From assembly GCA_013399695.1 (NCBI GenBank), contig VXAU01000750.1, positions 1,494,719 through 1,558,718 on the forward strand: a stretch of 64,000 nucleotides of DNA, in the 5' to 3' direction. The translations under genes and the position numbers were made by a program. Source of the stretch: Formicarius rufipectus (lineage: Eukaryota; Chordata; Aves; Passeriformes; Formicariidae). The notes under the pieces were generated by a model. That model saw only the letters and a program-made list of their open reading frames with translations, was not told where the DNA came from and searched no databases. Shown one piece after another: positions 26,501 through 41,700 of the stretch. The first letter of the stretch is position 1. Each line of letters starts with the position of its first letter.

Positions 26501-28317
26501 ACAAAGAATTCCAGTTTCATAATGAATTCTATTTAAAATCCACTGGTTTATACACATTCACACACATATAAACAAATATAATGTAAATTTTCAACAGATT
26601 CCTCTAACGGAAGATTACATTCTCCTGTTGATAGTACAGGAAAAGATTAGGTTTTAAGGAAGAGAAAGTATTAAGAAAGCATCAACATGTGAAAAACAAA
26701 TGTTCCATGTTTGTAAACTATAAGAACGCACACAATGATACTTATGAAGTTACAGTCTTTGAAGATCTTTTCAAAGCAGGAGAGGTAACCAGAGACAACC
26801 TTTTTCACTTGCATGCAAGGAGAAAAGATGAGCAATCTCAGCACTGACAGGACAGAAAAAGATTTGCCTGCAACCATTATTACTGCTGCATTTACTGATC
26901 CCCAGCACAGAAACCAGCAACTGCACTTTCAGGGGATGAAGGCAGGTTACTGTGAGTAATGTCCTAAGTATTCCCAGAGACTGCTGCAGAACCATCCCCG
27001 GAGAGGGGACAAGCCATGAACTCTGGTTTCCACATCTCACAACTCCCCGCCCTCCTCCCATCTTGCTCTTCTCTCCCCACAGCTCCACCTTGCTCTGTGT
27101 ACCTTCGGGAGCTCTCCTTTATATGTTTGTTCAGTGAGATTTTACCAAATTGTTGGCTTTTTTTTAATTTCTTACCATTACTCATTTTACATTGTACCCA
27201 AAACCCATCAGTAAGCATCACTGCTGTTATAGTTGAGGATTTTTAACACTTAGGTTACTTCCAAAACTTCCCTGCTTATTCTCAAATACAAAGCAAAACA
27301 AAGAAGACCCAGCAATAATTTTGCACTGATATATTGGCACCAGTCTTTAGTAATGGCAACACAGAGTGATCAAGATTTTTCTGTGTTACAGGGAGATGCA
27401 ACAAGAAAAGGTGACATGGAACCTGGGAAAGGTGGTGGAGAGCTTAAAGAGCACCTGTTTGAAGCAAGAACACCACAGAATTTCTTCATGTAAGAGACTC
27501 AAGTAATTTCTATCAAAATGAGTAGAATAACATACATGGAAAAGGAGGGGTTGGTTCAGAAATTGTGCTGACCTGCAAGAATGTCCTCTGGGCAGCAGTG
27601 AAAACCAAACTGCCTTCCTTTACCAACACTGAAAAACATCTGGGCTGAAGGTCTTCCACTAGTGTAGCCACAAGCTGGGTGAAACAGATCTGCACTGTGT
27701 TGTTCCTCATCTTTCAGTGCCTCATCAGCCAAAGTCTTTGTACTCGAGAATGAGGAGGACAAAAGTTAACAGGTGTCTTAAAAGCATAGAAATTCGCTTT
27801 TGTGAGCGATGCAAGAATCTGCAGCTCATAAATATCTCCATACCTGATTCCGGTGAGGGATGCACAGGCCAGAGAAAAGCAATGCCAGTCTTCTCTAGTC
27901 AAAGCAACAGTGCTTTACAACTGTGTATCTTAAAGCAGACTTCTGTCCTAGTTTGAGTTAGCTTGGACAAAACCAAAACATACTCAACATGGATATGAAG
28001 AAGACCAAGAGGCATCACTGTCACAACTGGATAGCATGCTGCTACCATCTATCTCAAGGGCTCCATTACTATCAGGGAGGAAAGGATGGCTCACAGAAAC
28101 ATGAGATTAGTTACCCTTGGCCTCCTTCCTCACAAAATCCAAATGCTCATGAATCTGGATTAAAAGGAACAACTAGAAATAACCAATAATCAGCACTTCT
28201 ATGGTATCTATTTCATGGTTCACAACTGTGTTTCTTGCAAGGTGTGTGGCTGCTGCAGGAAATCTTGTTGGCACTCTCTGCAGCTCCTTTCATTACCAAT
28301 TCCTATCAGCATTACTG
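14587..28317 (-). other. ROBO1: ROBO1 intron, mostly unremarkable
   Basis: Nearly 14 kb of AT-rich intron. It holds an A-run at 22409-22425 and a small cluster of CpG dinucleotides near 17997-18031. All open frames are short and show no domain, signal or splice context. No mobile element was recognised, although old, degraded copies could be missed by eye. Confidence 0.6.
22409..22425. repeat. Poly-A tract (17 A)
   Basis: An uninterrupted run of A. No identifiable retroelement body precedes it, so it reads as a simple repeat. Confidence 0.9.
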
Positions 28318-28377
28318 ATCACAGAATCACAGAATATTCTGAGCTGGAAGGGACCCAGAAGGATCATAGAGTCGTTT
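28318..28377 (-). mobile_element. Short CR1 3' end fragment
   Basis: The plus strand reads CACAGAATCACAGAATATTC followed by TGAGCTGGAAGGGACCCAGA and AGGATCATAGAGTC. This is the reverse complement of the CR1 3' terminal block with its short tail repeats. It is about 60 bp, severely 5'-truncated, and in the same orientation as ROBO1. Confidence 0.88.
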
Positions 28378-31300
28378 CTTTACAGTGCTTCCATAACTAC
28401 TGCCTCTCTGCACTGCTTTGCTATTCAGTGGAAATGTCACGTGTCAGAAAGGGAATAAACATCCATGTAGGGGTATAAACTGCAACTGTCGGATGTCTTT
28501 TTACAAATCATGCCACAAGCCATCTGCTCAGTGTCAGTCTAGACAGAAGAAGCACTAGACAAACTGCCTTTCCCTAAGGTTTCTGAATACTGAGAACAGA
28601 ATATGCAATTATATTGCAATAATATATGCACTGTTATGTATGCAGATTCCTGTATGATCTCCAACCAGGAACAGCAATAGAACTGTTCTTCCTATCAACC
28701 TCAAGAATGTGTTTTATTTACCCTCACTTAGAATAAAGTAATTGAAAACATCTGACAAGTGTTCAACAGTAACAAACAGATAATTACCGAGAGTTACAGA
28801 TGGAAAAGAGTAGATCCACTCTTTCTGAGCACTTCATACTGTTACCTTTCCAGAGGAGAGTCAGTTCCTATTTGTTTCCCCTGCTGAGTGTGTAGCCATA
28901 ACCACAGGCTGGCCTCACCCACACTTTGTAGTTCAGCTTTACAGGCAACTTAGACAAAAGTACAGCATCCTTTGGGCTACATTTCTCTCTAAACCAGTCT
29001 GTCAAGGATCCCTCACACATGGCAGGTTCCTGCGATGCTGATCATCTCTTGAATAAGCACGTGACAGAGTCAGAAGAATCATTTCACTTCTGTGTGAAAG
29101 TCTCACACCTACAGATGATTACAAGATCTAGCACCCTCTTAAGACTTTGAAGTATTTGCTCCGAGAATGGAAGAGAGGACCACATAGAGAGCAACCTTTT
29201 CATTGCCTCATAAAGAAGGAAAGTCTTCCCCCTTCCCCAATCCAAACCCCAGTTCATTATGCAGGATTTTAGGTACTTATTCTGGTTAAGCTAAGCACTG
29301 GACAGTGTGTTTATCTTCACTTTGCCCTGGCTACGGCTCTGGGAACAGCTGAAACAAACATCTTTCTTCAAAAAGTATCAACTTTGGACTATTTGTGAAC
29401 TATGGATTAGACTTGAATCACTGAACAACTTCAACATATATATGTTTCAATTTCAGGAATGCCTTAATAACAATACTTAGATTGTCTCCCAAAGAAAAAT
29501 GAGAATGAGAAAGTATTAGTATATGTACTGGTGGCACACACACAGGTGACTGCTCATACCTAAGCTCAGCAATTAAGTTCATAGCTCCCTGCTGTTGATT
29601 CATAGAGAAACTTTTAATACTTCTTTCTTAATCATGTCTCAAACACTAAGCTTTTGGTTTATTTAAACAATAAAAATCTAGTACTGCCGGCTCCATCCTA
29701 TTTGTGAGCTGTGTTCTTCACAAAAACAGGCATGCTACCAGAGTAATTTAGCTTGCAGAAGATTTAGGCTTCAAGTTGCTTTAAGTAATTGGTGTTGAAA
29801 ATCGTAATTTTTTTTCATAGTGATATTGTCATTTTTTTTCCTTTAGCAAACATGTCAGCACTTAATTTACTAAGAAGCATTTGTAGCTTATAATAAAACT
29901 ATGAGATGTCCTGTATTTTTGGTCCCATATTCACAGAAACAGCTGGATGTGCACACTACAGAATTTAGCAGCATTCACATGATGCTTCATGACACAAAGA
30001 CAGACTAAACTTCTGGACCTTCCAAGATATGGGGAATTTAATCAATATCTACATATCTGTACCAAAATGAGAGCATTAGGATTCAAGTTAATTTATTGCT
30101 ATTTCACGACTTTTTTCTGAAATCCTGAAAAAAATCAGCAATGTTAGCAATGGATCACACAGGATTATTGCCCACTCAGTACACCAGGCTGCTGGGACAT
30201 CACCTAAATGCCATTCCTGCTCCACTGGAGACACCCTACACACCTTGCATGGGTCTCCTGCAGACAGATTTTGGAGCAGCTGCCATCATGTTATTGCACC
30301 CCCATGGAGGGGGGGGCCGAGTGATGTGGGGATTCCCCTCCAGATCTGAAACTGGTGAAGCCACATAACCCAGCACCTAAGGCAGCAAACTGCCCAGCAG
30401 TGTTCACAGATCTGGGAACAGAACAACACTGATTATCACAAACAGGTAAAGGTCATAAAACATTAGAAACATGGAAACTTCAAATAGATGTAGAGCATGA
30501 CCTAGATCAAGGCACAAATACTGAAACGTAGATAAATACTGAGAGGATTTAGATCACTGAGCCCTTCAGAAACTAAAATGGGTTTATGTTAATGAAAATC
30601 CTTCCATCCTCTCCATATTGCCACAAGTCTATTCACATATGGTAAGAAATTCAACTTATTCATAGCTTTCTGTTCTTAATGTCCTGTTTGCCACAGACAG
30701 ATATTTTCCTTGACCACATTATCAGTATGTTAACCTGAGAAAATATTAACAAGATGCTTCACTGTATATTTATAACCACATTAAATTCTGAAATGGAAGG
30801 CTGCAAACCAGTCATTAAATAGATTTAAATCATGCTGAAACTGTACAAGTGAGATTTTCTATTATCTGTTTATAACATAAAAAGCATTTATGCGATATAG
30901 ATCTGATACTTTCCATTCACCTGTTCTAATGGGTGCATGAGGTTAATAAAAGACACAGATTTAAATAAAAAGTACCATAATTGGAATCTCATCTTTACAT
31001 CTGCTCTCATACTACCAAATGCTGAAGAGAAAATGGCTGTCAGATTCCTGAGGCAAAATATATGAGGACTTCACATCACTGATTTTTACTGGATAATGAG
31101 GCTGCTGCAATACCTGAGTCCATCTTGTGTGTGCTCAAATTAAATTTACATTTGTTAACAAGCTCCTTGAAGCCCTGTTGACATTATGTGTACTTTAATT
31201 ATTGCTGTATTTTAAAGTTGTAAGTAATTGTGTTAACTCAAATTCAAGTCCGATCATTAAAGTTCAGGAACAGCTACAAGAGAGGACACGAAGAAGGAGG

Positions 31301-34300
31301 ACAGCAGTTCAAAACACTCACTGAGCTGGACTAGTCAAAAGCATTACACTCTTCCATAGGATCTATGTCTTCAAGTTACCTCAGTGTTGATAATTTTCAG
31401 TGACAAGACAAAAATTCAGAATATTCTCAGAATCTGCATCTACAATTCAATTCAGACCATGAGCTGAAGAAATGGTTCTTACTGCCTTCCATCCCTTTTT
31501 CACGTATCCCCAAAAATCCCCAAACTAAGAATCACGAGTTCAACATGCTTAAAAATCACATAGTTATATACATGTCCTTAAATAAATATACACATGCTCA
31601 CTATCTGTTTGTCAGCAGTCCTGAAAAATCAGGAGGTCCATTGAAAGTCCTGGTGCCTCTCAAGATCCCAATAGAGCTTTGTGTCCTGATCTCAGAGGGG
31701 GCATTGGAGTTGTAACAACTACACTAGCACTAACACGAGAACCTGATTCCACGCAAACCTGCTTGCAAGCATACTGGGGGATTTTTATCTTTGGTGTTTT
31801 GCTGTTGGTTTGATAAAAATAATTTTAAAAGCCTCATGCACAGGCCACTTCTTTTGTAATATACCTGAGAACGTTTCCCAGCCAACCATCACAGCTGCTC
31901 CTGTGGCTGTGATTCTGCAACACGGCTACAAACCAACTGATCCCAAGACACTGGATGCTTGTTTGAAAATATGGGGAAGAGAAGAAGAACTTCTTTAACT
32001 ACTGTTAAAGTAATGCCACTCACCAAACTCTGTTTCCTTTGGTGTTAGCCCGTTATGATTTTCAAGTGGTTATAAACTACGTCCTTACACAGACTTGTAG
32101 CCCAAGTAGAAATGCATTCTAATGTGTAGTAAGTGCAAAGTGCTTCTAAAAATGCAGTGTTTTCTATAATAGTATCTAACAGTGCAATGGTTTCTATCAA
32201 TAAACCTTTATGTTGAAGTACTTTATCACCACTAACAGATCATATGTATTCCATGAATTAATTCACTTTACTAATTCCAGTACAGATCTCTTAAGGATTT
32301 TTAAAATCTCAGACTCAGTTTACATTTACATTTGATAGTTGTAATTGAGTGAGCAAAGACTTTTCTGAACTGAAACTGAGCTTACACCTTGATGTAATGA
32401 ATGAACCTTGGGTTTGTCACAGCACGATCTCCATAGAATGAGAGCCAAACCAGTAATTTATAAAACTCAACTGCATTTCAGTGACACAAATAACTGAAGG
32501 ATTTATGAATAGTTTCTTTCCTTGTTACACCCAGATTACTGTGTCATCTGGTAAGGCTGAAGACTTAAGAGTATTTCACCTAAACTAATAAAGCTATTTA
32601 CTGAATCTGAACTGAGTGCTGAAGTTTACTTCTAATGAGTGTTGACTGATCTTGGCAAAGAAAGTGAATTAGAATACACATAGCTGAGCCAGACAAGTCA
32701 TCACTGGTCAGCATGTCCCCAGGGGATAGAATGAAGAAAAATTGTTTCTCAGCTTTTTCTTTTCTTTTTTTTTTTTTCTTTTTAAGGATCACCACAAGCA
32801 CTCATGGTGATAGTAGCCTTATCTTGACATCCTTTCAGAGCTGTTCTTAGCTCTGGTAATATCTTGTCTTGCTGAGAATATATTTTTTTTTAAATAAGTG
32901 AAAAAAATGGAGCCATTTTAACAGTTCATTTTGATTTTATCTATACAAACACTTTCAACACACTCATCACCCCCGTGTCTGCAAGCCTGACATTTGAGTG
33001 TTGTCACACAAAGGCTTAGTGTGCAAATCCCCCAGGGCCTGGAGTGCCCCACATCAGACAAAGGCAGCAGCTCTGGGGTGGCCACGGGCTCTGCTCCAAG
33101 GGGTGCTGGAATGGTGGCCAGAGCATCCAGCTGGTTTGAGTCAGCCTTTCCCAACACCCTGAACAACTGAAGGCACGTCTCTCTGTCTCACTTTCCAAAC
33201 AGAACAGAAGCAGTGATATCTTCCAGAAGCTCTGTCTAAAAGCCTGAATCAATGTCTCTATGGGCATCCTCAAAGAGCATGCATCAAATGTGAGAGGTTC
33301 GGGGTGTTACCACATCTCACTGCTTCTACCAAAAGCAATGCTATGAGGATTTTAATGAATGTTACCAGCATGAAATGAAAACAAGAAAAATAATCCCAGC
33401 CTAACAAAGCCATAAATGTAAAATAACATGCAGTTGAAAGTTTTGCTGCTTTCGCTCAGTTAAAGTTCATGAAGATCATCAAGAATATGAAAGGTGGGGT
33501 TTTTTCTTCCCTGGTTTTACAGAAAGTCACTCGAGCTCAGCTCAGAAACCAAACATAACAAGTGCCCTGTGCACCCGTGGTGATCTCGTGCCCTGAGAGT
33601 GACTGGAAAAAGAGAAGATGAAACCTTTTTGGATGTTTTGGGAGATGCACACTCAATCTCTCCTCATCCCAAAATGAAGAAATGCATTGCCAAGATTCAC
33701 TTACTGTTCCTCGTTGTAACTTCATTCATTGTTTCAGGGGTTTAAATTTGTATTGCTTTTATCTGCCCTTGGTAAATTTTACAGCCACTGACCTCCCATA
33801 ATTTTCTCCACAGTTTAGTTGCCTTTAAAATAAGAAAAATTCAGACTCTGCAATAGACAAGTGTTGTTACAGCCAGATAAACCAGGCCTTCTGTAAAACA
33901 TTTTAGGTGTGAAATAAGAAGGAAAGTAAGATAAGCTCTTCCAAAACCATGCATAAAAGTTCAGACTTATTTTTCATTTACATAAACTGCAAGCTCCAAT
34001 TATATCAGGTTTAAAAAAACAAACAAAATCAACCAACCAAAAAACCCAACCAACCAAAAAGAGAAAAAAAACTTAAAAAACCTCAAACCAACCCCCCCTT
34101 TTTTTTCTTTCTAGTAATGAGAGATATTAGAGGCAGATGATCTGGAACACAACGCTGCTCGGACCACATTATTCTACGGTCCGTATCATCACACAGGAAG
34201 CACCACACACCCCCAGAGACTATTTTAGAAACATCAAAAACTTTGGCAGACTCTAATACAGTGATAATAATGTCTCCCTGAAAGTAAGAGTTCATCTGCT

Positions 34301-35714
34301 AAACCTCTCTGTGAAAGGACATGACTCCTTTGCTCCCTGGAGCTTTTCAGCTGTGCAGTATTTTAGCTCAAATGGTCATAAAAATAGGCAAATACCACCT
34401 GCCATGAATTACATATTTTTTTAAGTATATTGTGAGATGGTGTGGTAGTTCTTTCCTGGTTCTTTCTAACTATGCTTTTGTTACATCTATGTTTCCCTGA
34501 TTAGGATCCAAGGCAAAAAAATGCTGGTTAAAAACTAAACCAAAAAAACCCCCAAACATCTCAGTGTTGGTGTGGTGTTGGAGGAGGAAATCAGCATGTC
34601 CTCTGCATACAAGCTTTGGAGAATCTGGAAAAAGCAGAAGGAACTGGGGTTTCCTCTAATTGAATCCCAGTATCCAGATAAACTCGCATACATCTAACCT
34701 TTGTCCTCTTACTGCAAAGCTGCTCAATTACACATGGAAAATGGGGCACAATAAAAGCTATGGCATCTATTCACACCACAGGAATCCAGTTTAATTATTC
34801 CCACTAGGAGATATGAAGTATTTCCTAATGCAAACACTGGACTCTCAGAACACTGACATCAAGGACCTGCACTGCATTTCCCCCCACAGCAATGAAGTGT
34901 TAGAAGTGATGCATTTTACCCTCAGTTTAAGCACAGTATTTTCTGATAATTCTGCTATGGAATTAAAAAGGCAAATCTGTACATTTTCAGTAAAGTCCTT
35001 GCAGATCTTCTGACACGAAATATCAATATGCATAACAGATTACAGCAAAAAGTAGCTATTTCTGTAAACATTGACAGAAACATAACACAGCACACTCTGC
35101 ATCCACTCATGGACCTGCCTTTGAGATACAGGTAACTTCCTGCAGGCACCAAGCTTTATGGAGCTGTGTTTCACCACTAGTTACAAATTAGCACCACTAA
35201 CAACACAAATCAGTGATAAACTTGTAAAACATACCAGAGACCAAAACTTCATTTCTAAAGAAATGCCTAAGCAGTGGCATTAAGTAGTGTTTTAGAGAGT
35301 AGATTGATCTGCTGATGGTTTTATCAACGAGTAAAAAGACTTTTTTTACCTATGGCACAAAATTCAGAACTGAAGTTTCAACCTAAGTCAGATTCATATC
35401 TTTAACCATTTTATACACAAATCATTCAGTAACTCTATGGTTGACTGCCAAACACTGAATCCAACCTCTGCGTAGAGGAGTTTCATCCCTGCTCTCTGCC
35501 ACTGCTCCACATTTGACCTTTCCTATGGTCACCTCTGTGTCCCCTTCCATCAGCTGCTCTCACAAGCCTCCTTTTCCACTCTCAAGTCCCTTCCTGTGTC
35601 TTCTCTGCTCCATGAAAAGAGGCAGTCTCCAAGAAGTGGCTGTGCTAACCTGGGCTCCACCACACTATGTACTGAAGTACTACAGAAATTAAAATTCCTT
35701 ATTTCCTATATTTT

Positions 35715-35762
35715 AAAATAAATACATAAATAAATAAAATAAATAAATAAATAAATAAATAA
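35715..35762. repeat. AAAT microsatellite
   Basis: An imperfect tetranucleotide repeat (AAAT/AATA register), cleanest over its last 30 or so bases. Confidence 0.93.
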
Positions 35763-38700
35763 GAGGGGTATAAGGTCTTGAATCTACAGATGACCATACA
35801 AAGAGCCCCTTGAATCTTCACAGTCTATGGATTTTATGTGAAGTCCCCTGAAGCAATGACTGAGTCCCAAAGCACACATCTGTCATGAGCAAAAGCTTTT
35901 ATTCCAGCAATAAAATAGGAAATAGATTTTAAGACAGTATCTGTGTATTTTCATTAAAAGCATCTGTCATATGATCCTGGGTGGAAAAGGATCATGATCA
36001 GGCTGTATTTACCAAAAAAAAGTCACCAAGATTAATTTCAGAGGAAAACTGGGATTTACACTGTCTTCCATTCTGTGTTAGCAATCCAAACATTTTTATA
36101 CCAGAAATGGCTTGGTTGCAGATCAGACTTATGAAAGTAAATTGATTCTCAGTGTCTATGGTGGATGTAATATTTGTACATGTGAATTACATATATGCAT
36201 ATATATGTCTTCATCCAGAACACTTGAGCTAATGTAGGGTCTTTGTTCAGCATTATGCTCAAAGGTATGCTTAAGCACTAAAAAATATTCTAAATATTAA
36301 ATTTTTAACTTGATATATATATATTTTTAAAAAGCTGGATAAATGACATGTTTCAGACAAATGCAGTTTAACTTCTGCACAGAGACATACACACATCATT
36401 GCCATACACAGAGCTTCAAATTACTACCATGTGCCAAATAAACTTTTACAGATGTTCAGCAGCAGAGTTCAAAGAAACTGCATTGTGTTGTCCTTGATAC
36501 ATACCAGCCAAATATACAAAAACAAAGAAATGTCAGGATATCAAATGAAGTGTTCATTTGCTGATCTTCAGATAAATGAGAGATGCAGCTCTGCTCATGT
36601 TCCTTCTTTCCCGTTGCTTGAACTACATTCAAAGGATGCTCTGATTCCATCATGAAGTGTTCCAGCTAAGGTATGACATGTTTTAAAGTGACTTTTCCCC
36701 ATGGCTTTCAAAATTATATTTCCACATCACAGTACATGTGTGAACTCCTCCTCTGAGGAACTTTTGTGTGCACAAACAGAAACACTCCCTCTGTCTGTCA
36801 GCATTATACATATTATCAACAGAAATCCTACTGCTGGGGTGGGGTTACTTTTGTAAATGTGATCACAAAAAACATTTAAACCTTTTGTTTGGTGGAATCA
36901 GTAACATCCTAGACAAAGTATGTCTAAATAAGGCATCACCTGTTCACCAAAGAGCTTGCTTTTAATATTTTTTATTTTAAAGACAATTATATAGCAAATT
37001 CATGTAATACATCTAAAAATCTTGCAATTAAGCTTGTAACTGTGTGTGAAGTTTAATCCATCATGCCCCGTTGCCCACTCACCTGTTCCATTCTTCTGTT
37101 CCCACTAATCCATTTTCCCTAAGGCCGTTTCTCTCATTCCCACCTTTGGAATATTTGAACATCTCCAATCAATTTTTAAAAATAAAAATAAACCCCCCAT
37201 TCACCTCCACCAGGAAATGTTTCCTTTCTCATTTACCTCTCTATCCCTGAAACACCCTCACGCACACATTCCCAAATTACATTTCCCTAAAGCATGGGAC
37301 AAGCAAGATTCAGTCTTGGAATAGAGACAGGTTTAAAGCATAATATTTCACAGTCCATTAGGGCTGGAAAGAAAGGCTTTTTAGCATTTAGTGAGCTAAA
37401 CATTCCCTTTCCAATGAGAAACATCCTTCTCATATTATTCACTCATGCACTATATGCATATATATATATGCACCCAGTCTAATACATATCTTTTTGTATA
37501 CCTCACTCACAGCTACATTAATCTACTTTTAAAGATTTCTACAATGTATTGCTTATAATTTTCTTTTACTTTCTAGCATCACACAGGTAGATTTGTTCTG
37601 TAAGAGAGATGAGATGAGAAATAGCATGAGTACAACTGAGAAATAATTCACGGGAGTTTTGTGAAGCTGGATTTTTCTTCCTTGCAAGTTTTGTGGTACA
37701 CAGCAAATCCATAGTGTTTTGATGTAACATTAACAATTTTACTTGCCTTTCCATAGGACAAACTGCAGAAGTAACTTATGGCTTTCACATGCGACACCAG
37801 CAGAAGCTCTTGCCAATAAAAACTATCACCAATGCTTCCTGCTTTCTTCTCTTAAATCTAAAATTTCCTCTCCTATAAACTAGTCTACAGCTATTTCTAC
37901 TGAAAAAATGACCAATTTTTCTATGCGCGTTTTAATAAAATGATAATTCTTTAGGAAACCGAATTTTGCAAACAGTTAAATTGGTGAAGCCTCATTCCTT
38001 GAAGAACTGTACCTCAAAACCAGTTGCTCCAGTCCCTACCAAGGTAACTTTTCACTAGTTAGGTCATTTCCAACACCTCTGTTCTCTGGTGTCCCACAAG
38101 GGCTGGACTCACGCAGTTCTTCCCCCAAGGAACCTCCCTCTCTTGCTGTCCTACCTTGGTGCACCCATTTCAGAAAATCTGTAGGACTTGAAGGTCTGAG
38201 AAACTGAAGCCTGGCTCACCCCTTTGAGATTTGGTTGAAATTGGCCAGGGAGTCAAAAAAATCTGTGGTTGTGGGAAACCCTCACACGCATGTGGATGCA
38301 CATGTGCACACACACACAGTGTAATCACATAAAACTCATTTCCTTCGGAAACCAGGCTCGAAACGATTTAACAGCAGCAGATGTGAACGCAGTTATGAGA
38401 AGCAGCTGCACGAGTTAGTTCTCCATGGAACAAACAAACATAAGGTCAACATGCATGCAGGTTCCTTGTAACAAAGCTCAACTGGCCATTCTTTGAAATA
38501 TTTACATAAATATTTTAAATATCCTCTTTCTGTGGGGCAGAGGACACACATCTTGACAACAGTTTGTGTAAGGCATGTTTCTTATTTTCTCTGGGTCGAA
38601 TTCTTACCAACTGAAGTCAACAGAAGCCTTATCTCTGACTTCTAAATCTACAGTCAGGATTTCTGTCTCTGGGTATACTGACATAATTTATTTGGGTGTG

Positions 38701-41700
38701 CTCATATTTTCCCCCCCTTTCCCTGACCGCACTTACATAAATTATGTTTTTATATCTTCTCATGCTATTACTATATGTGAGCCATTCCAAAATCCATTGC
38801 TGACAAAATATGTAAGAAAATCTTTGTAACACAATGACTTAGAACCCAGCGACATTTGGAAACAAGTATCACCACAAACCCCTCTGGTTTTAACTGGAGA
38901 GATGAGCTTTTCATTGCTTCTGACAACGCAACATAGTTTGGGCTCTCTTACAAGAGCCATTTAGAAAACATTGTCACATCCACCTTCAGAAGCTATCTGG
39001 AATTTATACTGTGGCATGTGTCATCCTGGTAACACAAAAACATGAAACTAGGAGGGATTTTGATGGGCAATAGAATCTAGCCTCATTGTTCTCTCTTCCA
39101 CTACACGAAACACTTAATCCACAGAAGTCCACAGCATACACACCTTTTATACCCCACAGTGCTCTCATCTGCTTCAGAAAGCTCAGGAAAAAACCAAAAC
39201 CAGTGCTCTAATTAACCATCCCTCTCAAGACACCTCATGTACAAGAATCTATGTCAAATATTAGTTTATAGATGGCTTGGTAACATTGGTTTCCAGTACA
39301 CCACAGGAGCTACATTTCCTTTTCAGGTTCTCAAGGAAAGCTTCCTGTACCGAACTTCTGCAGCTTGAAGGTTTCAGCTAAAGACAGTACTAGTGGCTGG
39401 ATTTATACCACTTCCAGTAATCAAAAGGGTTATCTTATTCCATGGTAAATGCAGCAAAAGATTACAAAATGCAACTACATGTTGCAATACTCTGCCAAGG
39501 GCTCAGTTTTTCAGTGAACTGACCAGTTTCAGAGATGAGAGAGTTTGGGCTGCTACTTGTAGCTGTGAGATGATCTCTTGCTGACTAAAATACACCCCCA
39601 ACCCCCTTTACCAATTGAGATAGTGGACCTAGAAATAATAACCATTAAAAAAAATCAACATTCAAAATTTTAACAGCTACCTCATTTATGGATTGCTTTT
39701 CCAAATCCAGCAGGTGGTCTGCTTTTCATATGGAACTAGACTCAAATATTTTCACCTCTTCAAGGGTGATCTGAGTAAAACCTAAAGGGGATGAAGAGCA
39801 AAATGCATCTACTATTGAGTCAATCACATGTCCTCAGCCTGTGACCTCAAAGAATATTAGGTTTTATAGTGAAGCACAGATATCCTACAATATCACAACT
39901 TCTCACTGTTCAGGAAACAAATGGTGTAAGTCTAGTCCAACCCTGGTGATCATCAGCCTAGATGGCTATAAGTAGGATTAGTTATCTAAACTGAAATATA
40001 TTCAGCTCACTCTGAAATTTCCAAGCACTGCTTTGCTCTTCTCAAAAATAAAATGGGCCATGTGCTTTTACTGGTGTAATTTCTGCTTGGTAGAACTTTC
40101 TGTATTTGAATGAACAAAGCTGCTGTTGAGACAAGGCCTCTTAAACTGAGTGTAACTGGAAACACACCCCTACTTGAAACACCATTCTTAGTTTTACTCC
40201 TTTTCCCCATGAAAAAGGATTCACCTTTGATCCTTCGTAAATGCTGGGGGCACAAGTGGATTACTATGAAGAATTTTAACAGCAAAAATTCCTTACAATC
40301 TATGAGATTTGAAGTCCTGAGTGGAGATGACAACGCAGTCAGAGCTTTGCATGGCAAAATGCCTGTCACCTCCAAGGTGAGCACTCACTCTTCCTTGTAC
40401 TTAGAAAGGTGAGGAAGAGGCAAGCTGAAGTCAGAAAATGAAGGTAAGAAATGCAGACATCAAAATTAGTTCCATCTAGGATGACCCTACTAACATTTCA
40501 ATTGTATTTTCAATAACACACAGAACTCATAATTCATGATGTAACTAAATTTGCAGAGACACAAGTAGAGTGCCCAGACTAATTCTGAAGGCTTGTTAGC
40601 TGCCAGTGTCTATCTGATCTATCGGGAATATAATTAGAAGCCTGTAATCACGGAAGGAGGCTGATCTGTGAAGTTGGTCTCCAGTGCGTGTGCTGGAGAG
40701 ATGCTATCAGTGCTCCCTGCTGAGAAAGATTACTACTACCCAACCTTGCTTAGTGTTTAGGATTAGGATTGTGCTCTAATTAGATCTTCCTGCTGTGCTG
40801 GCTTTATTTTTTTTTTTTTTTTAGTATAGATTCTAATTTGGTAAGCACATGCTTGTTCTTTTACTTTGTTCTACTTGCTTGTGTACGTAAATTCTTTGTA
40901 AAATAAGAGTATTTCTGTGATCTGACAGTCATCAAGCCCATTATTTCTTAGAAAGATATCTCACTCAGCATGAAACGTATATATTGGCTGGTGGCTTTGG
41001 TCCTCCCAGGTGTGTTCTGGTCTCTTCAGAATCAGGCTGTGGTTTTTAGCTTAAGACTGCTACCAGAGCAATGAAACTCCAACTCTGCTGCAGCACACAA
41101 ACTAATGGACAACTGCATGGAAGGAGAACACAAAGCCAGCTCACAGTGCCAAGAGCGCCACGTTTACCTGGCCAGACAGTTGTCCATCCCTCTGAAAAGG
41201 TTAGCAATACTTGCTGCAATTTATCCAAAGGAAGAGTTAAAAACTGCCTCCAGTTGTTTTGGTTCGTTTCATTCTTGTATACTGATGCATAAAAAGTGTT
41301 AGGAATTGTCATAGCAGGCATTTCTCTGCAGTAAAACACACACAAATGTTTTTTGGCACCCAAATGTTACTTCAGCCCATATCTAAAGAAGAACGAATGA
41401 CTGCACTTTATTTTTTTACAGTTTAAAAAAGCAAAACTAACAAAAAAAAAGGAAAAAAAGTTCCATTTCCTCAGGGAAACCTTAAAGTGACTATAATTGA
41501 TGCATTTTGGTTTTGGTTTTTTTTTTGCATCTGCCTCAGGACCTGGCACATTCTGCAACAGCTTGCCAGTGCTTGGCTGCTTGGTTCACTGTAAGGAAAA
41601 AAAGAGAGTAAGAAAAAAACTAAAAGAAATAAAAATCTTTCTGGCTTCTGGCAAAGTCTTTTTCCCTCCCAGACGCCTTCCCAGCAGTTGTGATTCCTGA

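Noticed and set aside
27066..27090. Pyrimidine-rich run ending in CACAG, resembling a splice acceptor on the plus strand
   Set aside because: No coding sequence with codon bias or a matching donor follows, and such sites are frequent by chance in introns.
39925..39955. Possible CR1 tail (GTCTAGTCCAACC)
   Set aside because: Only about a dozen bases match a CR1 block and neither side continues the element.
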